From positions 35,398,365 to 35,462,364 of the forward strand of contig NC_080673.1 of assembly GCF_030445035.2 (NCBI RefSeq): a stretch of DNA of 64,000 nucleotides, written 5' to 3'. Each line of letters starts with the position of its first letter. Position 1 is the first letter of the stretch. This document shows positions 46,613-59,586 of the stretch, piece after piece. The DNA comes from Dasypus novemcinctus. Taxonomy: Eukaryota > Chordata > Mammalia > Cingulata > Dasypodidae. Under the pieces are notes generated by a model. That model searched no databases. It saw nothing but the letters and a program-made list of their open reading frames with translations, and was not told the origin of the DNA. Both the position numbers and the translations under genes were made by a program.

Positions 46613-47680
46613 TAGTGCCTTATTAGAGTAAGACTGTGGTGGTGTCTAAAATAGCAGGCCATGTTGAAGATGTCTTCTTGGTCTTAGAACTTTGACACTG
46701 CTTGACTTTTTTCATAGGAAGATAAACTTGTTTATGTGTTGGTAGTGATGGGATAGGTCAATTAGAATATTACTTTATAATCGGTAAATATACCATGTTA
46801 TTACCAAGTAAGCATGTACTCGCCAGGTGAATCAATTTCCTAGAATTGGTGCTAGTTACACTCTTAAAAGTGCCATTTCTGTGTGTACCCTAATATTTTT
46901 TTATGATGGGGCTTTTCATGTGATGTGGACTGTGCTCAGTGAAGGCTCCGAAGCAGGGGAGAGGGATGGTGAATGACAGATCATTCAGGTGATTCAAGTC
47001 TCGATTGACTTGCCTAAAACAGAAACTACCTTTTTAAAATTTTGTTTTTAAAGTTCTATCTTTTGCTCGTGGCTCCCAGATACTTAGAAACTTTGCCCAG
47101 GCTGGAAATTTGCACCAAAAATGGTGTCCTGAATGTTAGTGCCAGAAAGATCCCAAAAGCCTTTCCTCTCTAACTGAGACTTAGAGAGTTTCAGTGACGT
47201 TGTCAAGATCACTCTTGAGTGCAAGGATATTAAATTGCTATTATGGTGATGCATTTCTCCTTTTGTGACAATGAATTAAACACATGAAATTCTGGTTTCA
47301 GAATTCAGATGCTTTGCATAAAAGCATTCTTTATTAATTTAGATAATAGCATGTTTCATAGGGTTGTGAGGGAGATGAGAATCCCTTGCTCCTGAAACAT
47401 TATCCTTAGGAAAACTAAAGAAATTTTCAGAATAATCACATTAATCAAATATATTTGGATAATATATATTGTAATATTTCTGTTGGGATAGAAATCTGGT
47501 AATTTGACAAATGACTGGATTTGATACCATTTATTACCCTCATATGGTAGTGCCTTATTTTAAACAGGTATATTACAGAACCATTGAATGATTGGTGTTT
47601 ATTTTAATATTTTGATTTAAGATTAGATCACGATGAAGGGGAAGGTTGAGAGAGAAATGGTTGGTTTCACCAGGATTTTT

Positions 47681-47768
47681 TTTTTTTTTAAGAAGGTGTT
47701 GGGCATTGAACCCAAGACCTTGTACGTGGGAAGCAGGTGCTTGACCACTTGAGCTACATCCACTCCCT
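47681..47768 (-). mobile_element. Simple tRNA-like SINE, single unit, full length
   Basis: On the minus strand it reads GGGAGTGGATGTAGCTCAAG, then GGGTTCAATGCCC, and ends in a poly(A). It is flanked by a perfect 12-bp duplication, ACCAGGATTTTT, at 47,669-47,680 and 47,769-47,780. At 88 bp it is a tRNA head plus tail only. Confidence 0.9.
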
Positions 47769-48734
47769 ACCAGGATTTTTAAAAATAATTTTGAACATTT
47801 GATTTAGGAGAATTTCTCACTGGTAAAAGTATCATTATAAATCAATAAATAAACATGATTCTGTGAGCCCTAGAAAGCATGCCCTGTATTCTTTCAAAAC
47901 AGATTTAAAAAGAGTCCTTGATTTTGATTTATACTGTATCTTGTAAGATGTTCTATTTAGAAGTTCAGATTTCTCTTTAAAATCAAGAGCTTCGGAGCAT
48001 AAAATAGCTGTGGTCTCTATTGGTTTGCCTAAAACAGAAATGGCTTAAAAATTTTTTTTGTTTGTAAAGTTCCTAAATCTGAGAACATAAGGATCTACAA
48101 TTATTAAGAGGGAATGTAATAATTAAATTTTTAAAAAGCTATGCTAAGTTTTGATATATTTGATAACAGCTTATTTTCTCTTATATTTCATGAGAGAACA
48201 TTTTAAAATTTATTTTAGTTAATTTTATCTGTTATCTGACTTTACATTACACCTCATATGTTACCTTCAAGCAGTAAATTTCCAGTTCCCTGGTGATGGA
48301 ATATTCTTCTCCTGGACATTTGCCTTGTTTTTAAACCAAACTATCTTTGCTTGGGCTGGCTTCACTAATTTGGGTTTCTTGGTGTTTTGCCTAATTCCTC
48401 TTTTATTTTGAAACTATGTGTTTTTGTACTTGGCTTTTTCCCTGTCATATAATAAATGAGCCACTTCTTCATCAAATGATGTGTGCATGGCAGTATTGCA
48501 TGGGTTTAGGGGATGGAGGCAAAGTTGAAGTCTGGTTCTTTGAGAGAAACCAATATTCCCAAACAGCACAAGGCATGTTACTATGAGGGCAAGCATAGAG
48601 GTTTGTATTTCTGTGTATTGGGTTTGGAAACCAGTCCCAGTTAACAGGAAGGACACCTGTGGGGTGGTATTTGGATGCTTTCATTGGGGAATGGTCTGAA
48701 GAGCTCTTTGTGATGGTTATCAATGACTATCATT

Positions 48735-48940
48735 TGAAGAGTGCGTGCTAAGTGCCACAGGTGGGCTCAGTGTTTGCTGGTAGTATAGTTTAACTTTATA
48801 TTTTCCTCAGGAGCTATTGATAAAGACTTTGAGGCTTCATGGCCTAAATAACTTAGCCAAGGTCCCAGAGTTGGTAAATGTTTGGACCTAAGTCTTGCTT
48901 GAAGTTAGGACTCAGTGCCACGTGCCTCTTTCCTCATATA
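48735..48940 (-). mobile_element. MIR SINE, antisense
   Basis: AGACTTTGAGGCTTCATGGC, TAACTTAGCCAAGGTCCCAG, AGTTGGTAAATGTTTGGACC and ACTCAGTGCCACGTGCCTCT follow the antisense MIR order. Confidence 0.7.
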
Positions 48941-48974
48941 TTAAATGGTCTAATGTTTTATTAGAACATTGTTT

Positions 48975-49361
48975 TCATTCAGCAAATATTTATGAGCATC
49001 TGGTCTCTTGCTAAGCTCTTTGCTAGGTACTGGGTAGACAAAGAAGAATCAAATGCAAGCCCTGTGCCTGAGAAACTCTGAGCCCAAGAGGGGTGGAAGA
49101 TCCTTCCTTCACCTCATGGTCTGTTAGTTCTGTTCTCAAAGTGCTGTGGGAACACAGTGCTTTATTTCACTTCAAAAGTCCTCGTTGATTTACTAAGTAG
49201 TTGACTCTACATGCAAAAGAAGTGCAAGAAGAAAAGCTTCCACAGAAGAGGTGACATATTTTGAAGTGGTTCTGAGAGGGAAATGAAGGAAAGTGTTCTA
49301 GACAGAGGCAACAGCTTGAAGAAAAAGGATGGGGGCATGACAGAGCATGTCATATTGAGAA
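48975..49361 (-). mobile_element. L2 LINE fragment, antisense
   Basis: ATTCAGCAAATATTTATGAG, GCTAGGTACTGGGTAGACAA and TTCTAGACAGAGGCAACAGC match the reverse complement of an L2 3' region. The hAT element at 49,370 inserted next to or into it. Confidence 0.55.
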
Positions 49362-49369
49362 GTCCAGAG

Positions 49370-49581
49370 CAGGGGTTCTTAACCAGGGTCCATGGAAAGA
49401 TTGCAGGGGGTCCTTGAGCCTGAACTGAAAAAAATCAACTTACTATCTTTATTTTCTCTGACCTCTAACTGAAGTCTAGCATTTCCTTCATTTATCAATG
49501 TATGCAATAAATAAATTACAGGAGTATTCTTTCACCTGTCTGGCAGAGGGGTCCATGGAACAAAAATGTTAAGAATCCCTG
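49370..49581 (+). mobile_element. Nonautonomous hAT-like DNA element with 8-bp duplication
   Basis: The left end reads CAGGGGTTCTTAACC and the right end GGTTAAGAACCCCTG with small changes (GTTAAGAATCCCTG), giving inverted ends of about 15 bp. The flanks are GTCCAGAG (49,362-49,369) and GTCTAGAG (49,582-49,589), an 8-bp duplication with one change, typical of hAT insertion. Confidence 0.82.
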
Positions 49582-49639
49582 GTCTAGAGTATCAGTAGAG
49601 GCAGGAATAAAGTGGAGAGGTGTCCTGGACGTTTGGGTT

Positions 49640-52600
49640 CAGAGCCCCTGATGGGGTTTGCAGTTTGCAGTTAACAGAACAAATGGAACACTTGCCTTCA
49701 TCTTAAGATTTAGTCAAAACCCTTTATTTGCAGTTGTTTTCTAACAGTCATGGAGAAGCAGAGTTTTGCTTTGGTTTCTGTAGTTAACTGCTTATGGCTG
49801 CAATTTTCTTCCAGTCATTAGGCATGTTTGGAAGTTCTGCACTGGTTAGGAGGACAGGCTGTACAGCCTCGGTTCCACTCAAATATGCTAAGCCTGTGTC
49901 CACACCACTCTATATTGCCTTCTTTATGTAAACAAGGAGCTATTTTCACACTTCATTCACAAAATGGATGGCATGTTCCATGAGGCTGGGAGGAATCAGG
50001 AGATTGTGATAAAGGCAGGCAGCTTCCAGTACACTGAATTGGTGTAATGAAGCTATTACTTTTGCAAGAAGCAAAGAAAATAGACTTAATACTTTTAAGG
50101 GAAGGGGTTTCAAGTTTCATGGAAAATTAATTCTTATGAGGTTACTCAACATTCAGTAATTGCATTATTTCACCAGTGAGGTTCATTCTGGTCCCTTGAT
50201 TACAATGTTAGCAATATTTAAAATTTTGAAATGACTGAACTCTCTTGGTGAATGTGCTGTCTTGATGCCTTGACTGTTTTGAAGCTATGCCTTGTTCATG
50301 AGTGGATACTATTTTAAGCTTTTCAGTGTTTGTAAGATAGAAATATGCTTCTGTGTTTAAATATGCCCATCTTGTCATTGGATCAGAAACCATTAACAGA
50401 AGTTAGGCTTATGTGGTAGTTATCTCGTGTTGTTTCCGGCTGTTATTTTTGCTGGGTATTTATAAGGACATCTGTCTTTTAAAGAGTCATATTATTAATC
50501 ATTTTTTTCCCATTGAGGAATAAATCACTGCTTGTTCTCCCATACTGCCACACACATTCATAGTCTGAGATGATTAGACATGCAAATTGGAAGTCATTAA
50601 AGCTTTGTAATTTTTTTTTATATGGCAGCAGGTGATGTTTAAAATCAGTCTACTAAGAATGAACATTTGTTTAAAATGTAAGTAAGATGTAAACAAAAAG
50701 AATAAAGGAATATTAAGTTTCTTTACTGGACTACATTCTTTACTGGGTTTGGAATAAACAGAAACCTGCGTTCTTTATTTCTGATTTACTATACTTTTAA
50801 CCTCAAACATGATGACAAGAAAGGTGCACACTGTTGAAGAATACAGTATTTTCTTTCAGAATTTTCAAGGAATTGCTCTATGGAAATATACCAACAACTT
50901 TCTTAATAGAGTATAAATTGCTAGAAGATTTCCCACTGACAGGACTGATTAAATTCAACTGGCTTTGTTGTAGTAAGTCATGGATTTAGGAACAATGTAA
51001 AAACAAGAATAAAAATTGAATATTGCTGGTTTGAAAAGCATAGATCCTTTCCACCATTGTAGGAGGTGGGGTGTACTCTAGGCAGGACTCCTTTGCTGGA
51101 AGTACTGTTTATGTTATAGGTACTAAAAGGTATTAGAGGCTATTCTCTGTTTAAATAAGCTATGGTATCTCTATGGTATGCATTTTGTGATTGATTTCTT
51201 TTATTTGTAAACAAAAGTATACTTTATTTCTGCAGCTCTACATGAAAATGTACTACCTCTAGGATATAAGATAATAGACTTCAGCAATTTTATGTATTAG
51301 AGATAAACATATTGGGCTCGAGTATATTTTTGCTTTGCTTTAGTTGTTGCAGTCAAAACTATCTATTTCAGTCAAAACTATCTGTCTCTTGCTAGTAAAG
51401 CAACAATTTAAAAATATCAAATGTTTCCCAAATCAGAATCTGGTTAGAATATTGAAAGACGCTGAGGGCATCCTTATTGATACATGCTAACCCTTTAAAA
51501 ATAGTTTTAATTTCTTAAGAATTACTAGCAGGCCTGAAGTTTTTTTCTTCATAGTAAAAATTTTATCCTTAATCTGCATTGATACATTTAATAGGTACCA
51601 GTTGGGCACTCCATTAAACTAACTGCTTTAAAATGGTTTCCTTTTAGAACTAACATGTGCATCCTAGGAAATCAATTAGGGTATCTGGATTTCACATTTT
51701 CTTGCAATCTTCCTTAGCAGTTATTTCTAAATGGTTAACCTACCATAACAAAACACTCAGAAGTGCAAATCTTCTGGAAGAAGTGCAAATGCCACACTTT
51801 TACTTGGAAAAAATGGAAAAATAAGACTTAATATATCTGCTGAACATTTAAAACTGCGTAAAGTACAGGAAATACTTTTGGTGTGTGGAATAATGTTTCC
51901 AAACTACAAACATTGTTCTGAAAATTTCCCTGGTAGTGCTGAATTATATGAGGCTACATCCTTCTAAGGAGAGCTTATTTAACTGGCCTGTGGTTCTGGG
52001 GCTCATTCAAACATTTTCAAACAAAATAAAGGGAATGGATGTAACAACTTCTTTATGGAAATGCCATAAAAAGCTACAGGGCCATGTAAACAAATTGGGT
52101 CATTTACTAGATGTTTAAGTGATAGATTTGCAGGCCAAATTCAGGGGTGTATACTATGTTTTATAGGATTTGACCAGGTCCTCCCTTGAGAATGGGATTA
52201 CAAACTTAACTTTAAAAAGAAATTGTTTTGTGATTGGGAACCCATTCTTGCTATTTTAATCTGCAGTTTGAAAATATACCTACAATTTTGAGCATTTACA
52301 TTTATAAATTTGTTCAGCATTTGGAGGCGGCTAGAAACTCATGTGTGAAAAGTTGAATTGACCTGATTTTTGGTAGCACTGGGATCTGTTCAAGGAAAAT
52401 AAGATGATTGAAATTGAAATTTTCCTTCTGGGCTCAGACATGTCTAAACTAATTGTAAAATAACTGTTCTGGCTTACAAGAGTAGACTCATAATGACAAC
52501 TATGTAAAATAGAAATCCAACAGTCATGATTTACAGTTACTGTAACTCTGCCAGTCTTGTAATAAAACCGCTGTTATAACCAACTTGGTATGACATTCAT

Positions 52601-53380
52601 TTGTCTTACTCGAGAGGTAGGTAACAAGTCCTATCCCAAGCTTTCTTGCTTTTTGGTAATCTGCTTTATTATATTAGGGTATTAATTTACTTCCTGCAAA
52701 ATAGGGTGTGAGGATTGTGCCAGGATGGTCCAAACGTTGGGGAGTGGGGTGGGGGGTGGGGGGTAGTACAAATATGTGTGTTGTTTTGCATTGGTGGTGA
52801 TGACTAATGGAAATGAAAGCCCAGAAATAACTTTGGAAATGAAAGTGAGCAAAAAAAAAAAAGAAACCCAAATAATAGTTCTATGTTGATACCATAACAT
52901 TTATTCGTTCTGTAACTTCTCTCAATCATTGTTGGCTCGTATGGCTTTAAAGGAAGTGATTGTGTAAGAAACACTTAGTAAAAATCAATGAGCCTTTCTA
53001 AGGTTTAAAAACTCATGGCATCATACCATGTTGGCAACATTTAAGTGTTACTGGTGGAAGTTTGGCAGCAGAAGTTAACTGCTCCATCTCCACAGGCTTA
53101 AAAAAACAACAGATAATGGTGGATTTTATAGTTTCTGTGTAATAGGTGACTTTTGCAATGGGTAACTTAAGGCTGGCTGGTCTTAAGTCTAGGAGGAAAC
53201 CTGAGATCTGCCTTTCACTTGGATTCTCTGTGATTTTGAAAACATTTCTGTGCCTAAGGTATCCATTCATCACTTATTTTATAGCACGTAGTTATGCATG
53301 GTTGTATACTATCTAAGTGAAAGCTCTCTGAACTGAGCTACTTTCCACGAGGTGACACTACTACTTGCATGTAACTGTGA
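49640..53380. other. PDGFC intron 1, repeat-poor 3.7 kb
   Basis: No interspersed repeat is recognisable across this stretch. It includes an octamer-like ATGCAAAT (50,580-50,587), homeobox-like AT motifs near 50,490, and a G-rich tract at 52,739-52,763. No exon is visible. Confidence 0.45.
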
Positions 53381-54617
53381 GGCATCATGGAGGATGCAAA
53401 GCTGAATTAAATCTAGCCCCTGCCCTCAGGTGGTTTATAGTCAAATCTGTAGATAAGGTATGCAGCTATTTCTCTGTAATACAGAGTAAAGAATACTAGT
53501 TTTTGGTGGGAATTCAAAACAAAGCAAGATTATTTACAACTAGGTCATTAGAAAAGGCTTAGGAAAATTGCCATGGGAGGTGTAGATTTTGGGCAAGAGA
53601 CCTGGAAAGATGATACATGCAGAATCCACGGTTGGGTAGAGTAGATTTTTAGAAATGGGAACCTGAGGAGTGAAGTTACAAGGAAGTAAAGGAAATTCAG
53701 GCAGTCTAATGTGTAGTTCGTTTTGACTGAGACTTCAGAAAATATTTCAGTGGTCAAATGATTGGACGTGTGAAGCACGAATGGAGGAGCACTGATGAAT
53801 TCCTCAAGCTTGAGTGTCTAGAGGAGTGATTCTTCAGGCCAGGTGATTTCTGTTATCTGCCTTCCCCACTTCCCAATTATGAGTTAAGTCTAATTCTTGA
53901 GAATGTATAGTAGATAGAGACGGGATGAAGATTGTCAGAGTGAAGAATAAAGTTAGAAGGAAAGGCAGATTTCACAGTTGAGGTCTAGAACCTGCAGGTA
54001 GGGAGGATGCAAAGAAAGGAGAGAGCGATAAGTCAAGGACATTAACACAGAATATAAAGTATTACAGAAATTTTAAAAAGAGGACCAATGAATCGTCTAT
54101 GATTTACCAATGTTGATTTGAAAACAAACTGCTGTAGAATGGGGGGGGGGTTCACAAATGAGAGGATGAAGGGTTATGGACTAAAGTGAGGAAGTTACAA
54201 AGATCAAGTGTTTGCAACTTTTTTGGGAAAGTTTTAGTGATTAGGAGGATTGAAGTGATTCCAGAATGGAGGTGAAGAAAGGGTGAAAAACATGTTTGTT
54301 TCCTTTCTTTATTTCCTTGTTTAGGCATTTGGAAGAGAGCCAGAGGAGAGGAAAAGTTAAATGAAGTCCTCTGCCCTCAAAAGTTTGTGTATAGTTGCTT
54401 ATCTACAAATTGAACTAACTGCAAAGCATTAATCAACCTACCGATAAGAGCTAGTTATTGAAATAAGAACTGAGTACATCTGGTAGAGAAGTAGGAATTC
54501 AATTTCAGAGGAAATGAAGCTTGAGACAATTTTTGACAAAGTGAGGGAGTCAGAAGAGATTTGTGGACAAATAGAGCAGTGGTTCCCTACAATGGAATTG
54601 GATAAACCTTTATGTTG

Positions 54618-55048
54618 GGGAAGCAGATTTGGCTCAACTAATAGAGCATCCGCCTACCATACAGGATGTCCAGGGTTCAAACCCATGACCTCCTGACCTG
54701 TGTGGTGAACTGGCTCATGCGCAGTGCTGATGCACACAAGGAGTGCTGTGCCATGCAGGAGTGTCCCCCACGTAGGGGAGCCCCATGCACAAGGAATGCA
54801 CCCCGTAAGGAGAGCCGCCCTACATGAAAAAAGCGCAGCCTGCCCAGGAGTGGTGCCACACACATGGAGAGCTGATGCAGGAAGATGACACAACAAAAAG
54901 AGACACAGATTCCCAGCGCAGCTGACAAGAATGAAAAGTGGACACAGAAGAGCACACGGTGAATGGATACAGAGAGCAGACAACAAGGTGGGGGGGAGGG
55001 GAGAGAAATAAATAAACCTAAAAAAAGGTGTCTTAAAAAACAACAAAA
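54618..55048 (+). mobile_element. DAS-type SINE, long subfamily, full length
   Basis: It begins GGGAAGCAGATTTGGCTCAA. AAACCTTTATGTTG (54,604-54,617) and AAACCTCTATGTTG (55,049-55,062) flank it with one mismatch. CpG sites are mostly decayed to TG or CA, so it is older than the 56.9-kb copy. Confidence 0.9.
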
Positions 55049-55544
55049 AAACCTCTATGTTGATGTTTTTAGTCCAACCTGATGTCTAAAGTAGAAGTAA
55101 GTCAATAGGAGAGAAAAAACAAAATCAAGTGTTTTGGGTTTGTCCATCCATGTAAAAGGATAATGAGATGACAAATTTTGGGACACAGAGATGAAGTAAA
55201 GAATGGAATCAGTATACAAAGAAGATTCATGAGTTCAATATAAATTGAAATCAAATATAGTGGTAAACAAGAGTTAATCTGAGGGGAGTGACATTGGGAA
55301 GGTATACATTAAAAAAGACATGTCAAAATCTGAATTAACAGAAAGTATTAGCCTATAAAAGCTATGGAGATTAAAATAAAAAGAACCATAGAAATTCAAA
55401 TTAAATGACCACTTTGATGACCCTTCTATTTATCTTTCTGGCTCTTATGCCCTTAAAAACTTTAAAAAATTGGGGGAAAACCACTGGCTGTCTTCTAGTT
55501 TCTGTGCTATGGAAGCTGATGTGTCTGTTGTGAGAACAACATAG

Positions 55545-55930
55545 GGTTGTTTTTTTAACTTTCTGTTTGGAAATATTTTCAAACATACATGACAGTTGCA
55601 AAAATAATACAAACACCATACTCCATCATACTCCTACCCTTCCAGATTCCCAGACCCACCAATTTTAACATTTAGCCAGCACTGCGATATTGTTTTCTCT
55701 CTTTATCCCTATCCCTATCTCTGTTCCGCCACTCTTCTGAACATTTGCAAGCAAGTTGCACACATCATAATCCTGGAATACATACTACTTCTATGCACAT
55801 TTGCTACAAATAAGGATGTTCACTTAAGTAACCACTCTAAGTGCAGTTATCAGGTTTAAGAGATTGGACAGTGAAATTAAGTTTACGTTGTATATTTCCA
55901 ATTTTTCTTCTGTCCCCAAAATGGCAACAC
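55545..55930 (-). mobile_element. Old L1 3' end, antisense
   Basis: TTTTTTTAACTTTCTGTTTG, AAACATACATGACAGTTGCA and CCCACCAATTTTAACATTTA match the antisense L1 ends at 2.5 and 24.7 kb. Confidence 0.68.
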
Positions 55931-56908
55931 AGGTATTTTAACAGCTGTTAAAGCCATATAGAAAATTTGAGGGTCGTTCAACCTATAGCAATTGTTTGTT
56001 CAAGAGACAAACATATCTTAGTATGCATAGTTCACACTATCCAAAAAGAGCTGCTGTCTGTGTATATTTGCAGAGAAGAGATTGTGTGTTCTCCTGTTAT
56101 GGGGAATTCCTCTTTATGCTCCTATAATTGACAGCATGTACAGAGAACTGGACTGTTGAATAACTATGTCCTCTTACACATGTATTTAAAGGAGTCACTA
56201 TTTCTCAGTGTTCTCCTTGCTCTTGCTCTTAGAGGTCTGTGAGAACGCAGCCTAAAGCTAATAGGTTTTGTTCTGCTTAAGTACTATTCCATTCCTCCAT
56301 GAATATAAAAATATTTGATAGCTTAAACACAGAATCAGTGTCCATCTAGTAAATTGGTACCAATATTTCTATTTTAGGAAAAATGGTTACATATATGCTT
56401 GTTATTTGTACAGTCTTGCTGTCATTAACCCAAGTCAGGGGTAATGGTTACCTGCAGACTAACCTGTGGCAAGTATGTCCTTTTTCTTTCTACCTCCAAG
56501 CTTTCCCCACACACCCATCTAATCAATCATATGTAGGGTGTTGTTGCCAGATAAACTTCCTAAAATGTAGTTCTGGACATGCTTACTTTATTTCAAACTT
56601 GGACCGTTGTTTCTCATGCTTTCATGTACGTACAGATTCTCCGCATTCTTACTGAATGCGGATTCTGCTTTATTGGGCCTGGGGTGGAACCTGAGATAAT
56701 GCATTCGTAACAATCTCCCATGTGATGCTGATGTTCCTGGACTGAAGGCCACCCTTTGAATAACAACGGTCTACCCTGATGTTCTCAGGGTCTGCGATGA
56801 ACACACTTCAGTCTTTCTAATGAAGTTCTGCAAAGGTGATCCCCACTCACCACAGAGAGCTGTACTTTCCTAATTCCCTTGCTATTGCTCTTACAAATCT
56901 TAAACAAG
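55931..56908. other. PDGFC intron 1, no feature seen
   Basis: Unique-looking sequence with no supported exon or repeat boundary. Confidence 0.4.
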
Positions 56909-56919
56909 AAGTCAGTTCA

Positions 56920-57292
56920 GGGAAACGGACTTTGGCCCAGTGGTTAGGGCGTCCGTCTACCATATGGGAGGTCCGCGGTTCAAACCCCGGGCCTCCTTGA
57001 CCCGTGTGGAGCTGGCCATGTGCAGCGCTGATGCGCGCAAGGAGTGCCGTGCCACGCAAGGGTGTCCCCCACGTGGGGGAGCCCCACGCGCAAGGAGTGC
57101 GCCCGTGAGGAGAGCCGCCCAGCGTGAAAAGAAAGAGCAGCCTGCCCAGGAATGGCGCCGCCCACACTTCCCGTGCCACTGACAACAACAGAAGCGGACA
57201 AAGAAACAAGACGCAGCAAATAGACACCAAGAACAGACAACCAGGGGAGGGGGGGAAATTAAATAAATAAATAAATCTTAAAAAAAAAAAAA
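56920..57292 (+). mobile_element. DAS-type SINE, short young subfamily, full length
   Basis: It begins GGAAACGGACTTTGGCCCAG and is nearly identical to the copies at 12.7 and 14.1 kb. A perfect 11-bp duplication, AAGTCAGTTCA, lies at 56,909-56,919 and 57,293-57,303, after an uninterrupted poly(A). Confidence 0.95.
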
Positions 57293-57303
57293 AAGTCAGT
57301 TCA

Positions 57304-59520
57304 ATTCAGTAAAAATCCAGTACCTTGTGTTCTCATTACCGTGTCACATCCTGAAAACAGGTAAACAAAATGCTGTTCTTTTTGTACTTGATGTTCAAGA
57401 TCACTGTGGCTTGTGATACACTGGAGATATGTTTAGAATTCCAAAGTAAATCCCAAGGCTCTTCTCCTTCCCGGTCATGAAAGCCCTCTCATGAGGCTGT
57501 CATTTAAGTTGGAGCGTGAAAACAAAGGGAGTTCTAAGCAAAAGGCCTAGACATATGAGAGAACACAAAGTTAATAAAAAAATCAGCTCTGTTTGATGTG
57601 AAATGAGATTGAAGCAATTATTTATTAATTATGGGGGGCTCTGTTTGACTTACTAAGGAGTGTGTTTAACTGTTTTCCAGTTGGTGGGGAACCTATAGTG
57701 AGTTGGGAGCCTACAGTATAGGAAGTAACAAACACAGACTTCTGTACTAGTTCTGGATGCTAAAAGCCTATTTCTTTCCCTCCATTTTCATGTCTTACAC
57801 ATGTAAGTCAGTAACTATTTGATGAATTAAAAAAAAAAATTTTTTTTAAAGAAAGGCTCATTAGAATGACTGAACAGAACAGAGAAGTTAGAGTCAGGTC
57901 ACCAATTTAGAGGTTTTTGTAAGAGCCAAAGTGCCAGATTATGAAAACGTGAGCCTGTGGGGTGGAGTGGAAGGGTCACCATCAACTCTCCTTCACTGTG
58001 CATTTTCAAAGTCTATTGATACCCTTTCCATAAAGATTTGCCCATTTCCCTCAGTCTGGCATGCCTCCCTTCTCTAAACTCCCAGATTATTGCAGAATTT
58101 ATCACTTTCAGTCTTGGATTCTAGTTATGTGTGTGTTTTATCTCCCATGATTTTCAAGTGTCGGAAAATAAAATGTTGAGTAATCTTTAGCTTAGTGTCC
58201 TATTGGAAGGTAGATCTTTTAAGTGGAACGAAAGCAGCTCACTTAGATCCAACACAGCCTGTTTTGTTGTAGTGTTGGCATCTGGTATCATAAATCTTCA
58301 TTGAAAAGCTCTAAAGGAGTCATGTGCCTTATTTCACAACTGAGGGATACCACCAATGCCTTGCTTCATTTTGAGGAACTAAAACGGGATACACTGGCGG
58401 GCCTCTTATTCTTTCTGCTTAGACTGAGTAAAATGAATGTACAAAGAACCTGCTTGGCAAAATTATAATGATGACTACTTAAAATGTTATTTCCTCACCA
58501 AGAAAAAGAAATGTGTCATTTCCAGGAACATTATTTTTAAACAGGGAACTTTATGATAAAGTTTTATTGTAATCAGTTTACTATAGAGAAGAGCATGATT
58601 TTCAAAAGTCCATTTTCAGTAGTTTCAACTTATTTTTTCTTTTGAATTATTTCCTCATTCTCTTCTTTCTAGTTAATATACCATGCACACTCACGTGCTT
58701 TCTTATTTTTAATTTGTTTTTCTCTTTTTTGGCTTAGGGGTTTTGCAATTGACAACTGTGATTTATCCCCTGGAAGGCAAAATTCTTGAAAAAGTCATTG
58801 TTTTCAAAAGTCACTCAAAGGACATATTTCTTTCTTGGAAATAAAGTTGGTTTTCTCAGCTCTGATCATATGAGATTATGGGCAAGTAGTCCTGAGTTTT
58901 GGCATGTGAACAAAACAGAAGCAGACCCTGGAGAAGGAGTTCATTTTCATGGCAGTAAGCACATGTTCAGTATGCCAATATTTATGGTGTCTCATCCAAA
59001 TTAAAACCATATCATCTGCTGTTTACATAAGTATGGTACCCAGACTACACAAGTGTATGCCCATGTTTTCTAGTAAACTAAAGGTGATGCAATTGTTTAG
59101 GACTGTTACAGACTAGACTGTTTATTTTCGGTTTCGTTTTATTTCTCTCTGTGAGGGAGAGTGGATTGTTTTCACTTATATTCATTTTGAAGTCAGCCAG
59201 AATTAGAAGGAATGGTATTTAGCGGGGATGAAGACAGGCCCTGTGCTTTCATATGTAATGTATTCAAGCAATCACATCGCGGTATTCTTAGTTCCTGATC
59301 TGAGGGATGTTCAGTGTACTGAATGTTGAATTGTACTGATTATTGAAAATGGACTGCTTCTTAGATGACTAATTCTCAACTTCATATTACTAGAGAAAAA
59401 GGGTTTTACCATTTTGGAAAAAACACATATATTTATGGTAAGATGACATTTTATGGCAATTTAAAAAATATTATCTGGTAAGTTTTTATGAATATGAATA
59501 TTTTTAGAAGCATTTTGGGG
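57304..59520. other. PDGFC intron 1, no feature seen
   Basis: Unique-looking AT-rich sequence. No exon or young repeat is supported. Confidence 0.4.
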
Positions 59521-59522
59521 AG

Positions 59523-59538
59523 TATATATATATATGTG

Positions 59539-59570
<32 letters not shown>

Positions 59571-59580
59571 TACACACACA
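59523..59580. repeat. Compound TA/CA dinucleotide repeat
   Basis: Alternating TA runs with a TGTG interruption pass into CA runs. The tract abuts the LTR block. Confidence 0.95.
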
Positions 59581-59586
59581 TTTTTT

